Below, one piece after another: positions 1 to 7,198 of a DNA stretch of 7,990 nt; position 1 is the stretch's first letter, and every line of letters begins with the position of its first letter. The DNA is from Pseudomonadota bacterium (GTDB lineage: Bacteria > Pseudomonadota > Gammaproteobacteria > Burkholderiales > Sulfuriferulaceae), in assembly GCA_021794855.1 (NCBI GenBank), contig JAJYPZ010000038.1, positions 1 through 7,990 on the forward strand, read 5' to 3'. The position numbers and the translations under genes were made by a program. Below the pieces are notes generated by a model. The model was given only the letters and a program-made list of their open reading frames with translations. It did no database searches and was not told where the DNA came from.

Positions 1-360
1 TTGCCTGCAAAGCTGGCAGAGCGGGCCGAAGCCATTAAATGGCTGATGTTCGAAGTGGCGAATATGTGTCCGATGACGATCGAGCTGTATCATTACATGC
101 TGTCAGATACCGGGGATTTTCCGGCAAATATTATTCAGCGCTATAAAGACAAGCTGACAAGTTATTGCCGTATTCTCGACCGGCAACTGGAAAACCGCGA
201 CTATTTATGCCATGAATATTCCATCGCCGATATCGCACTCTATCCCTGGACGGTGATTCTGGAGGATATGGCCGAGATCGCCATTAGCGATTATCCTCAA
301 ATCCGGCGTTGGATCGCTACGATGGAACGGCGCAAAGCGGTATTGACCGAAACCGCGTAA
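1..360 (+). CDS. Glutathione S-transferase family protein, C-terminal part (5' truncated by window)
   Basis: The reading frame is open from the first base, so the TTG there is probably an internal leucine codon rather than a start; the upstream part, expected to hold the thioredoxin-fold glutathione-binding domain, lies outside the window. The visible 119 residues look like the all-helical C-terminal domain of soluble glutathione S-transferases: a helix resembling those of YfcG/YghU-like enzymes (WLMFEVANMCPM, residues 14-25) and the N-capping S-x-x-D motif (SIAD, residues 74-77) followed by a hydrophobic helix with YPW. The last helix (IRRWIATMERRKAV) is typical of the family end. These cytosolic enzymes join glutathione to electrophiles or reduce disulfides or peroxides; the substrate cannot be read from this half. 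It converges on dnaQ. The family call is fairly sure, the subclass is not. Confidence 0.8.
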   Translation: MPAKLAERAEAIKWLMFEVANMCPMTIELYHYMLSDTGDFPANIIQRYKDKLTSYCRILDRQLENRDYLCHEYSIADIALYPWTVILEDMAEIAISDYPQIRRWIATMERRKAVLTETA

Positions 361-496
361 AGCCGATCTTCCGGCCTGTCGCCCACAGTCAGCACTTCAA
401 GGAACTCGGGATGCATATCTACCGTCTGACCCGTTTTCGCCCGGACGAATCGACCAGGAACCGCTTTGCTGTTTACTGGCTTTGCCGCATCATTCC

Positions 497-1216
497 CTAT
501 GACTCTTCCGGCCCAGCTTCTGCCAATGTAAGCCAGATGCACTGATTCTGACTTTCTTTCTGGATGGCCGCCAATGTTTCCCCGTGCAAATTCAATTCAG
601 CCGGGCTCGGATGGATCACTTTAATCGATGCCGAAAAAGCCGTGTCGTCCCCTGCATATTGCTCGGGCTGGACATCCAGCGACATGATCAGGCTTTCCTG
701 TCCCCGCGTCATGCCCAGATAAACCGCCGCGAGCAATTCCGCGTCGAGCAGTGCACCATGCAAGGTCCGGTTGGCATTATCGATCTCATAGCGGCGGCAG
801 AGCGCATCGAGATTGTTTTTTTGGCCCGGATGCAGTTCTTTCGCCAGTTTCAGCGTATCCAGCACGTTCGCGCAATGCTGCTGCATCAAAGGTCGCCCTA
901 ACAGCGTCAACTCATGATTCAGAAAGCCGATATCGAACGGCGCATTATGAATCACCAGTTCGGCATCGGCTAAAAATTCCAGCAATTCGTCGGCAATATC
1001 GGCAAATACCGGTTTGTCTTGCAAAAATACGGCAGTTATTCCGTGTACCGCTTCCGCTCCGGCGTCGATCTCGCGTTGCGGGTTGAGATAGCGATGAAAA
1101 TGCCTGCCGGTAGAACGGCGATTAACCATTTCCACTCCGGCCACTTCAATTATACGATGCCCCTGGCGCGGATCGAGTCCGGTCGTTTCCGTATCGAGAA
1201 AAACTTGTCGTACCAT
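497..1216 (-). CDS. dnaQ: DNA polymerase III epsilon subunit (3'-5' proofreading exonuclease)
   Basis: This is the proofreading exonuclease of the replicative polymerase core, which removes misincorporated nucleotides. All five DEDDh catalytic residues are visible: D8 and E10 in the LDTETTGLD block, D95 in HNAPFD, H153 and D158 in HGALLDAE. QESLIM at 173-178 aligns with the beta-clamp-binding hexapeptide of E. coli epsilon (QTSMAF). The C-terminal ETLAAIQKES...CIW stretch matches the tail that binds the alpha subunit. Length is 239 residues against 243 in E. coli. I chose the ATG at 1214-1216 because the DTETTG block then sits at the usual distance from the N-terminus and GAGGAG and AGGA stretches lie just upstream; in-frame ATGs at 1249 and 1327 lack a ribosome site and would add non-conserved residues. 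It diverges from the TonB receptor and appears to stand alone. Confidence 0.97.
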   Translation of the reverse strand: MVRQVFLDTETTGLDPRQGHRIIEVAGVEMVNRRSTGRHFHRYLNPQREIDAGAEAVHGITAVFLQDKPVFADIADELLEFLADAELVIHNAPFDIGFLNHELTLLGRPLMQQHCANVLDTLKLAKELHPGQKNNLDALCRRYEIDNANRTLHGALLDAELLAAVYLGMTRGQESLIMSLDVQPEQYAGDDTAFSASIKVIHPSPAELNLHGETLAAIQKESQNQCIWLTLAEAGPEES

Positions 1217-1410
1217 ATCTGTTCCTATGCTCCTCTGTTGCCCATTCATGAACCGGTATTGCAGATTGTTGCCGGCGCCATGCGGAGGTTGCCTTACTGC
1301 CACCCTCTTCTGCCGTCTATCCTTCATCGAAGCGTAAACGTTTCATTCCTGTCGAAATAAAATCATCATATTTCAGTCATTTTGTCCTAAGTTTGCTCCG
1401 GTATATTTAT

Positions 1411-1425
1411 TGGCAAAGCAGGTGC
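1411..1425 (+). promoter_or_regulatory. Candidate sigma-54 (-24/-12) promoter of the TonB-dependent receptor gene
   Basis: TGGCAAAGCAGGTGC carries the invariant GG (1412-1413) and GC (1424-1425) at the spacing of the consensus TGGCACG-N4-TTGC. It differs at three informative positions (CG to AA after TGGCA, and the first T of TTGC). Transcription would begin near 1437, leaving a leader of about 28 bases that contains the AGGGAG ribosome site. A sigma-70 reading overlaps it: TTGGCA at 1410-1415 with TATTAA at 1431-1436, but the spacer is only 15 bases. Either could be the true promoter. I did not find a clear enhancer site for a sigma-54 activator. Confidence 0.35.
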
Positions 1426-1464
1426 CTGAATATTAACCGTTTTTGAACGAAGGGAGCAATCACA

Positions 1465-3672
1465 ATGAAGAAACAGAAAAATTATCGCCTTAAATTACTC
1501 GTACGTCTCATTATAAGCAGTATCCTGGTCACCGGCGCAGAAGTCGCCCTGGCGCAGGACACCGTCGATCTGGGTACCGTACAGGGTAGCGGTAACGCTT
1601 CCACCGACGCATCCGGCGATCCCGCCTCGGCGCCCTATCAGGCCCCGACCCAGGGCTCGCTCACCGCCACCGAACCGGTATCCATCATTAACCGGCATTA
1701 TATCGAAGAGAACGCCGGCGCTGCGGCCAATTATCCCGACATTGCCCAGATTTCGCCGAGCATGTGGAGCGTGGATCCGAACGGTCCGGGCGGCATGGAA
1801 TCGCAATCGGGCGGTCCGTTTCTGCGCGGATTCCAGAACGGTCAATATAACGTCACTTTCGACGGCATCCCTTGGGGCGATTCGAACGACTTCACCCAGC
1901 ATTCCACTTCTTACTTCATGCCCCAGGATACCGGCGGCATAGCCGTCGATCGCGGCCCGGGCGACGCCAGCAATATCGGCAATGCCACATTCGGCGGCAC
2001 CATAGCCGTTACCTCCAAAGATCCGCTGACAACTCCGACGTTCACGCCCTACGCCTCGGTCGGCAGTTTTAACAGCCATCTGGAAGGGGTGGAATACGAT
2101 ACCGGCATCATGCACAACTACGGCGATGCCAGCGCATTCATCGATTACAAGAATTTCTCGACCGACGGCTACCTGACCAACGCGGCGCAAAAACGCACCA
2201 ACCTGTTCGTCAAATTCACCAAGCCGATCTCCGACAATACCCTGCTCACGCTGGTTGCGATGCAGAATACGCTGCATCAGAACGTCGCATCGGGCACTAC
2301 CCTCGCGAACCTGCAGAAATACGGCAATAATTACGGGTTGAACGAAGACCCGACCAGCCAGAACTTCGCCGGCTACAACTACGACGACATCCATTCCGAC
2401 TTTGAATATATCGGTCTGCAATCACAACAAGGCAGCTGGCATATCGACAACAAACTGTATACCTACGCTTATAATCACAACGGATTCAATGGGGCCGATC
2501 AGGGCGGGGCATTGCCTAACGGCACCGTTAATGCCAACGGCACCCTCAATCCCAACGACGTGCCGGGCAACCGAATGAGCATGGATTATCGTTCTTTCGG
2601 CGATATATTACGCCTTTCCGATGCAATCGGGTCAGGCTATCTGAATCTGGGCGCATGGATCGACCATCAAACCAACAGTCGCTCGCAATTCGAGATAGAC
2701 TGGAGCAACGGAGGCGGCTTTAATTATATCAATAGCAATCCGCTGACTGGCGCACCGAGCCCCATCGACCGCCTGATGAACGACAGCCTGACCAGTGTGC
2801 AGCCTTATATCGACTATGCCTGGCAAGCAACGAATGCTCTGGTTATCACTCCCGGGTTGAAATATTCGTCGTTTACCCGCAATGTGGATGCTACCAATCT
2901 CCAGGGTACAGGCCTGCCATACAATGGCAGCGCGACCTGGAGCGCAGTGCTCCCCGCTCTGACTGCGCATTATGCCATTCAGAAAGACTGGTCCGCTTAT
3001 CTGCAAATTGCAAAGGGATTTCAGGCTCCCAATCTCAGTACGTTTTATCAGTCCAATGTCGACCTGAGCACAGTCAATCCGGAAACGACCATGAATTATC
3101 AGCTCGGCACTACCTGGTCGAACAAACGAATGACGTTGTCTGCCGATATATACAAAATCGATTTCAATAACAAACAGGTTGCCACTCCCATCCAGAACGC
3201 CACCATTTATACCAACGTCGGCGGTGCGACCTACCAGGGATTCGAGACGGAAGATACCTATTACGTGGGACAGGGCTATAGCCTGTACGGCAATTATTCC
3301 TTCAACAGCGCCAAAGTGAACACGAATAACCAGTGGTTGCCCGATGCTCCGGAACATACTGCTGCGGCGGGAGTAATTTACAATCAGGGGCCAGTTTATG
3401 CGTCCTTGCTGACCAAGTTCGTCAGTTCCCGTTACGGCGATGTGGGACAAACCATACCGCTGGGCGCCTATGCGGTGACCAACTTCGCCACCAGCTATAC
3501 GATCAAGCACTTTGCAAGCTGGGCCAAAGACGCCAACATCGGCTTCCAGATCAATAACATGCTCAATAATCAGAGCATTTATGCGCTGGGAACTTACGAT
3601 GCCAACAATAACGCGATGTACTACACGCTGCCGGAACGCAGTTTTCAGTTAACTTTCTCGGTAAGCATGTAA
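1465..3672 (+). CDS. TonB-dependent outer-membrane receptor, substrate unassigned
   Basis: A 735-residue outer-membrane active transporter that would take up a ligand using energy passed on by TonB-ExbB-ExbD. Residues 1-30 form a Sec signal peptide: basic start, hydrophobic core about 11-25, predicted cut after ALA at 28-30. The mature N-terminus DTVDLGTV (32-39) resembles a TonB box. The plug domain spans about 65-187, with FLRGF at 119-123, a TFDGIP block at 131-136, VDRGPG at 161-166 and ATFGGTIAVTSK at 174-185. The rest is a 22-strand type barrel with alternating aromatic and polar residues, ending SFQLTFSVSM; the final residue is Met rather than the usual aromatic. AGGGAG (1451-1456) lies 8 bases before the ATG. 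No partner gene adjoins it: dnaQ diverges and the CopD-like gene converges. Iron chelates are the commonest substrates of the family, but nothing here fixes the ligand. Confidence 0.93.
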   Translation: MKKQKNYRLKLLVRLIISSILVTGAEVALAQDTVDLGTVQGSGNASTDASGDPASAPYQAPTQGSLTATEPVSIINRHYIEENAGAAANYPDIAQISPSMWSVDPNGPGGMESQSGGPFLRGFQNGQYNVTFDGIPWGDSNDFTQHSTSYFMPQDTGGIAVDRGPGDASNIGNATFGGTIAVTSKDPLTTPTFTPYASVGSFNSHLEGVEYDTGIMHNYGDASAFIDYKNFSTDGYLTNAAQKRTNLFVKFTKPISDNTLLTLVAMQNTLHQNVASGTTLANLQKYGNNYGLNEDPTSQNFAGYNYDDIHSDFEYIGLQSQQGSWHIDNKLYTYAYNHNGFNGADQGGALPNGTVNANGTLNPNDVPGNRMSMDYRSFGDILRLSDAIGSGYLNLGAWIDHQTNSRSQFEIDWSNGGGFNYINSNPLTGAPSPIDRLMNDSLTSVQPYIDYAWQATNALVITPGLKYSSFTRNVDATNLQGTGLPYNGSATWSAVLPALTAHYAIQKDWSAYLQIAKGFQAPNLSTFYQSNVDLSTVNPETTMNYQLGTTWSNKRMTLSADIYKIDFNNKQVATPIQNATIYTNVGGATYQGFETEDTYYVGQGYSLYGNYSFNSAKVNTNNQWLPDAPEHTAAAGVIYNQGPVYASLLTKFVSSRYGDVGQTIPLGAYAVTNFATSYTIKHFASWAKDANIGFQINNMLNNQSIYALGTYDANNNAMYYTLPERSFQLTFSVSM

Positions 3673-3678
3673 TAACGG

Positions 3679-3708
3679 GCAGCCGTCAACCATCCGGTCG
3701 GCGGCTGC
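3679..3708. terminator. Stem-loop between convergent genes, possible bidirectional terminator
   Basis: Seven bases after the receptor stop codon, GCAGCCGTC (3679-3687) pairs with GGCGGCTGC (3700-3708), with one G-U pair. After a single mismatch, ACC pairs with GGT around an ATCC loop. The stem is G+C rich and well placed to end the receptor transcript. However, no run of T follows it on either strand, so it is not a standard intrinsic terminator; it could be a 3'-end-protecting hairpin or act together with Rho. Confidence 0.4.
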
Positions 3709-3728
3709 ACAAACAAGAGATGCCTCGG

Positions 3729-3746
3729 GGCAATAAAAGCATTGCC
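3729..3746. terminator. Second short stem-loop beside the CopD-like gene stop
   Basis: GGCAAT (3729-3734) is perfectly complementary to ATTGCC (3741-3746) around a six-base loop. Read on the minus strand it starts two bases after the stop of the CopD-like gene, with a CTTTT-containing loop. There is no U tract after the stem on either strand. A competing shorter stem, TGCC/GGCA at 3721-3732, shares bases with it. It may contribute to transcript ending between the two convergent genes, but the evidence is only the symmetry and the position. Confidence 0.25.
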
Positions 3747-3748
3747 AT

Positions 3749-4195
3749 TTACCCCAAATACACCCCCAGAATCGCTACGGCGACAGTCAGCAAACCCAGC
3801 AACAGATTGATCCCCACCGCTTTTCGTATTTGCCCCAGCGCAATACCGCCTGCCGGCCAATCCTGCGCGGAAACAGCACGTTTCAGACGCTTGAACGGTG
3901 CAAAAAAGACGTGCGCATACAGTAACATCATCAAAATTCCCAAGCCGAACATCGCCATGACATAGACCGGCGGTTTACCCATGCGCGCCATCATGAATAG
4001 CCCGCTACCGAGTATCAGCGCTACGGACAACCAGACCCAGGGGAAAAACCGGCTGAATACGCCCTCCCATAAATTCAGGCGCTGCGGCGGTTCGAGACGT
4101 TCCGCGGCCACCGGCCGAAGTGCCATATACGCGAAAAACATTCCCCCTACCCAGATCACTACGCTCAAGACATGCAAGAATTTTGCCAAAATCAT
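3749..4195 (-). CDS. CopD-like four-helix integral membrane protein
   Basis: A 148-residue inner-membrane protein with four clear hydrophobic segments at about 4-26, 50-70, 78-98 and 127-147, and basic loops such as FKRLKR (101-106). The first helix carries H8 followed by W15-V-G-G, the pattern seen in the small CopD-like membrane proteins, and a second membrane histidine, H95, lies in helix three; these could bind a metal or heme, which is inference. The family is named after the copper-resistance protein CopD, but the short stand-alone members have no firmly established role, so copper transport should not be assumed. An AAAGGA ribosome site lies about 9 bases before the ATG. It follows rnhB by 31 bases on the same strand and could be the last gene of the lpx transcript or have its own promoter. 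Confidence 0.8.
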   Translation of the reverse strand: MILAKFLHVLSVVIWVGGMFFAYMALRPVAAERLEPPQRLNLWEGVFSRFFPWVWLSVALILGSGLFMMARMGKPPVYVMAMFGLGILMMLLYAHVFFAPFKRLKRAVSAQDWPAGGIALGQIRKAVGINLLLGLLTVAVAILGVYLG

Positions 4196-4226
4196 TTCGT
4201 TTTTCCTTTATACGAAGAGAATGCGT

Positions 4227-4823
4227 TCATAGTTCGACTTCGCTTTGATCGAACAAATCCTGTTGCAGGATAAACTTTACCGGTCCATAACTCAACCGGT
4301 GTTCAGGACAGATGCCATGTACCGCCAGCGCTTGCAGATGCATAGCGGTTGGATAACCTTTATGCTGATCGAATCCATATTGCGGATATCGGTCGTGCAA
4401 TCGCCGCAATTCCCTGTCGCGCGCGGTCTTGGCTAAAATCGACGCTGCGGAAATGGCGGGTTCCAGAGCATCGCCCTGCACGATAGCGCGGCTGGGAATG
4501 CTTGTTTCAGGGCAATGCAATCCGTCTACCAGAATTTCGTCGGGCATTACGCATAAGGCCATGATAGCCCGGCGCATGGCGAGCAAGCTAGCCTGCAATA
4601 TATTTATGCTGTCGATTTCCGCGACAGTAGCAAAACCGATTGCATAAGCGCGAGCGCAGCGGACGATTTGCGCTTCGAGTTCATCCCGGCGCCGGGCGCT
4701 CAGTTTTTTGGAATCGTTCAGACCCGAAATGGGTTTATCGGGATGAAGTATCACGGCAGCGGCATACACGGGACCCGCGAGCGGTCCCCTGCCCGCTTCG
4801 TCCACTCCGCAGATCAGCCGCAT
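4227..4823 (-). CDS. rnhB: Ribonuclease HII
   Basis: A cytosolic endonuclease that cuts the RNA strand of RNA-DNA hybrids and nicks at single ribonucleotides misplaced in DNA, starting ribonucleotide excision repair. The 198-residue length equals that of E. coli. The metal-binding residues are present: D8 and E9 in [15 protein letters not shown]100 in LVDG and D118 in QGDA. The GRG motif at 11-13, which recognises the ribose at the DNA junction, is intact. The [13 protein letters not shown] block (124-136) and the [11 protein letters not shown] block (149-159) are diagnostic. Its ATG lies inside the end of lpxB (a 10-base overlap), so translation is probably coupled to lpxB; a GGCGGGAAA stretch precedes the start at short distance. 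Its place behind lpxB is common in beta- and gammaproteobacteria. Confidence 0.98.
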   Translation of the reverse strand: MRLICGVDEAGRGPLAGPVYAAAVILHPDKPISGLNDSKKLSARRRDELEAQIVRCARAYAIGFATVAEIDSINILQASLLAMRRAIMALCVMPDEILVDGLHCPETSIPSRAIVQGDALEPAISAASILAKTARDRELRRLHDRYPQYGFDQHKGYPTAMHLQALAVHGICPEHRLSYGPVKFILQQDLFDQSEVEL

Positions 4824-5974
4824 TTTCCCGCCAGATACGGCATTACCGCGGCAGCCATCTTTTCCGCAGTATTCTGCTTCAGGCTGCGATATTGCCGGAC
4901 AAATTCAATTTCCATTTCATGACACAGATTTTTATCTGTTAATAACGTATTCAAGGCTTCGGCCAGTTTCAAAGGTGTAGCCTGTTCTTGCAGCAGTTCG
5001 GGAACCAGACCGCGATTAGCCAGAATATTGGGCAAACCGACCCACGGCAGATAAGCTCGCTTGCGCATCAGCCATGCGGTGATCCCCGGCACTCGATAAG
5101 TAATCACCATAGGCCGCTGCAACAAGGCTGCTTCGAGCGCTGCCGTTCCCGACGCCACCAGCACCAGATCTGCGGCGATCATCGCATATTCCGCATGGCC
5201 TATCATGATTTGTATGGGCGGCGGATTAGGACAGGCATGCAAGGCCGTAATAAAAATTTCCCGGGTTTCGCGATTGACAAGCGGCGTCACAAAACGAAGA
5301 CCGGGATGCTGCGCTTCGAGCAACTGAGCCGTTTCTATGAATAAGCGGGCATGCTGCCTGAGTTCGCTGGCGCGACTGCCGGGCAACAGCGCAATAATTC
5401 TGGCATCGAGGTCCATACCCAGACGTTTTCGCACCGCGTGACGATCCGGGCTTGCAGGCAGCATATCGGCCAAAGGATGGCCTACGAAAGTAACCGGAAT
5501 GCCTGCTTTTTTGTAGATAGCTTCTTCGAATGGAAATACGACCAGCATACGCGATACGGCGCGAGCGATTTTTTTTATGCGCTCGCCGCGCCATGCCCAA
5601 ATCGACGGGCTGACATAATGTATGGTCGGGATACCGCGCGCCTTCAAGTCGCTTTCCAGCGAAAAATTAAAATCCGGCGCGTCTATCCCTATAAACAAAT
5701 CGGGAGGATCGGCCAATATGATCTGTTTCAGCTTGCGCCGTATACCCAGCAATTCGGGCAGATGACGTATCACCTCGACATAACCGTTGACCGAGAGTTT
5801 TTCCATGGAAAAAAGCGTACGGGCGCCGGCGAATATCATCTTGGGTCCGGCGATGCCATAAAACTCCACTCCCGGACAACGCGCTCTCAGAGCAGTAATC
5901 AGATGGCTGCCCAAGAGATCGCCCGATGGCTCTCCGGCTACGATGGCAATACGCGGCGGTCTTTGGGCAGCCAT
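4814..5974 (-). CDS. lpxB: Lipid-A-disaccharide synthase
   Basis: A membrane-associated family GT19 glycosyltransferase. It joins UDP-2,3-diacylglucosamine to 2,3-diacylglucosamine-1-phosphate (lipid X), giving the beta-1,6-linked lipid A disaccharide and UDP. Family blocks in order are GEPSGD (14-19), GIDAPDFN (96-103), [10 protein letters not shown] (120-129), VGHPLAD (164-170), LLPGSR (196-201), SGTAALEA (275-282) and RPMVITYR (287-294), followed by LPNILA and PELLQ near the C-terminal end. At 386 residues it is close to the E. coli enzyme (382). The stop of lpxA (TAA) directly abuts the ATG with no base between, and no strong ribosome site is visible, so translation probably depends on ribosomes finishing lpxA. 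It overlaps rnhB by 10 bases downstream. All signature blocks look intact. Confidence 0.98.
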   Translation of the reverse strand: MAAQRPPRIAIVAGEPSGDLLGSHLITALRARCPGVEFYGIAGPKMIFAGARTLFSMEKLSVNGYVEVIRHLPELLGIRRKLKQIILADPPDLFIGIDAPDFNFSLESDLKARGIPTIHYVSPSIWAWRGERIKKIARAVSRMLVVFPFEEAIYKKAGIPVTFVGHPLADMLPASPDRHAVRKRLGMDLDARIIALLPGSRASELRQHARLFIETAQLLEAQHPGLRFVTPLVNRETREIFITALHACPNPPPIQIMIGHAEYAMIAADLVLVASGTAALEAALLQRPMVITYRVPGITAWLMRKRAYLPWVGLPNILANRGLVPELLQEQATPLKLAEALNTLLTDKNLCHEMEIEFVRQYRSLKQNTAEKMAAAVMPYLAGKCG

Positions 5975-6757
5975 TTACCGTATGATTCCGCGCTCGGACT
6001 GCAATAAAAATTGCAGCAAAGGCTCGACTTCGACGATTTCATCTGCCAGAACGCGCAATTCGGCTTGCGCTTCGGGCAGGGTCAACCCTTTGCGATAGAG
6101 TATTTTATAGGCGCGTTTTAATCCAGCCAGCGCTTCGGCGGAATATCCCCGGCGTTTCAAGCCTTCGGCGTTCAGTCCATGCGGTGCGGCAGGTTGTCCC
6201 GCTGCCATGATAAAAGGCGGGATATCCTTGAATATCACGCTGGAAATTCCGGTCATGACATGAGCGCCTATTTTGCAGAATTGATGTACGCCGGTAAATC
6301 CGCCGAGTATCACATAATCGCCAATGTGGACATGGCCGGCCAAAGAGGCGTTGTTGGCGAACACGGTATGATTCGACACCTGGCAATCGTGCGCGATATG
6401 AACGTACGCCATGATCCAGTTGTCGTCGCCGAGACGTGTGACGCCTGCATCCTGTATCGTGCCTATATTGAAAGTACAGAACTCCCGGATCACATTGCGA
6501 TCGCCGATTTCCAGCCGGGTCGGTTCGCCGGCATATTTTTTATCCTGCGGGATCTCGCCCAGGGAACAGAACTGAAATATCCGGTTGTCCCGGCCGATGC
6601 GGGTATGGCCGTTAATCACTACGTGCGGGCCTATATCCGTTCCGTCGCCGATGACGACATCTTTGCCGATAATGCTGTAGGCTCCGATGTGCACATGTTT
6701 GCCGATTTGCGCATCGGGATGGACCATCGCGGTCTGATGTATCATTGTCGATTTCAT
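5975..6757 (-). CDS. lpxA: UDP-N-acetylglucosamine acyltransferase
   Basis: The first enzyme of lipid A synthesis: it moves a (3R)-hydroxyacyl chain from acyl carrier protein to the 3-OH of UDP-GlcNAc. The N-terminal two thirds consist of hexapeptide repeats forming a left-handed beta-helix; the C-terminal part is helical, with the conserved GLNAEGLKRRG (194-204). H123 in HIAHDC matches the E. coli catalytic base H125; H120, H142 and H158 match its other active-site histidines. The residue aligned with the E. coli chain-length ruler G173 is I171 here, suggesting an acyl chain shorter than C14. Length is 260 residues (262 in E. coli). The start is three bases after the fabZ stop; an alternative ATG (6743-6745), giving MIHQTA, fits E. 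coli slightly better, and neither has a clear ribosome site. Confidence 0.98.
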   Translation of the reverse strand: MKSTMIHQTAMVHPDAQIGKHVHIGAYSIIGKDVVIGDGTDIGPHVVINGHTRIGRDNRIFQFCSLGEIPQDKKYAGEPTRLEIGDRNVIREFCTFNIGTIQDAGVTRLGDDNWIMAYVHIAHDCQVSNHTVFANNASLAGHVHIGDYVILGGFTGVHQFCKIGAHVMTGISSVIFKDIPPFIMAAGQPAAPHGLNAEGLKRRGYSAEALAGLKRAYKILYRKGLTLPEAQAELRVLADEIVEVEPLLQFLLQSERGIIR

Positions 6758-6760
6758 TCG

Positions 6761-7198
6761 TTAACGTAAAGTCGCCATCATTTCCGCTTCAGCGACCCGA
6801 TGGCCGCCCACTTCAGCGTAACTCGCATATTTCCATATGCCTTTCAGGTTTCTCAGGATTTCCACATGCAATATCAGCTGATCGCCCGGGATAACGGGTT
6901 TTTTAAAGCGCGCCGCATTGATGCCGGCAAAATAAACGATCGCATCGCTGTCGGGCGGATTGCCTACCGTTTTAAACGACAGCAAGGCGGCGGCCTGAGC
7001 CAGCGCTTCCAGCACCAGTACGCCCGGCATGACCGGGTGCTTGGGGAAATGCCCGGCAAAAAAAGGCTCGTTCATGGAGACGTTCTTGATTGCGACGATA
7101 CGTTTTCCCGGCTCTAGGCTCGTCACTCGGTCTACCAGCAAAAACGGGTAGCGGTGCGGCAGATACGCCATGATTTCACTTATTTCCATGCTATTCAT
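6761..7198 (-). CDS. fabZ: 3-hydroxyacyl-ACP dehydratase
   Basis: A cytosolic hot-dog-fold enzyme that dehydrates (3R)-hydroxyacyl-ACP to trans-2-enoyl-ACP in fatty acid elongation. It competes with LpxA and LpxD for the same kind of hydroxyacyl-ACP. The catalytic pair is present: H50 in [14 protein letters not shown] and E64 in [10 protein letters not shown], matching H54 and E68 of E. coli FabZ. The N-terminal [13 protein letters not shown] (13-25) and the later [11 protein letters not shown] are family hallmarks. It has 145 residues (151 in E. coli). GGAG lies 7 bases before the ATG at 7196-7198, which overlaps the lpxD stop by 8 bases; an ATG three codons later is possible but less well spaced. 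It lies between lpxD and lpxA as in most proteobacteria. Confidence 0.98.
   Translation of the reverse strand: MNSMEISEIMAYLPHRYPFLLVDRVTSLEPGKRIVAIKNVSMNEPFFAGHFPKHPVMPGVLVLEALAQAAALLSFKTVGNPPDSDAIVYFAGINAARFKKPVIPGDQLILHVEILRNLKGIWKYASYAEVGGHRVAEAEMMATLR

Noticed and set aside
1217..1327. A 37-residue N-terminal extension of DnaQ from an upstream ATG at 1325-1327
   Set aside because: There is no ribosome site before it, the added residues are unlike DnaQ starts, and the 1214-1216 ATG places the exonuclease motif at the usual position with AGGA-type sites upstream.
1362..1386. AT-rich stretch with AAAAT...ATTTT symmetry as a Fur box for the receptor
   Set aside because: It fits the 19-base Fur consensus poorly in any register and lacks the repeated GATAAT-like hexamers.
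1495..3510. Long open frames (308 and 292 codons) on the minus strand opposite the TonB receptor
   Set aside because: They have no recognisable domains, lie wholly inside a clearly coding gene with all family blocks, and are the expected shadow of its codon use.
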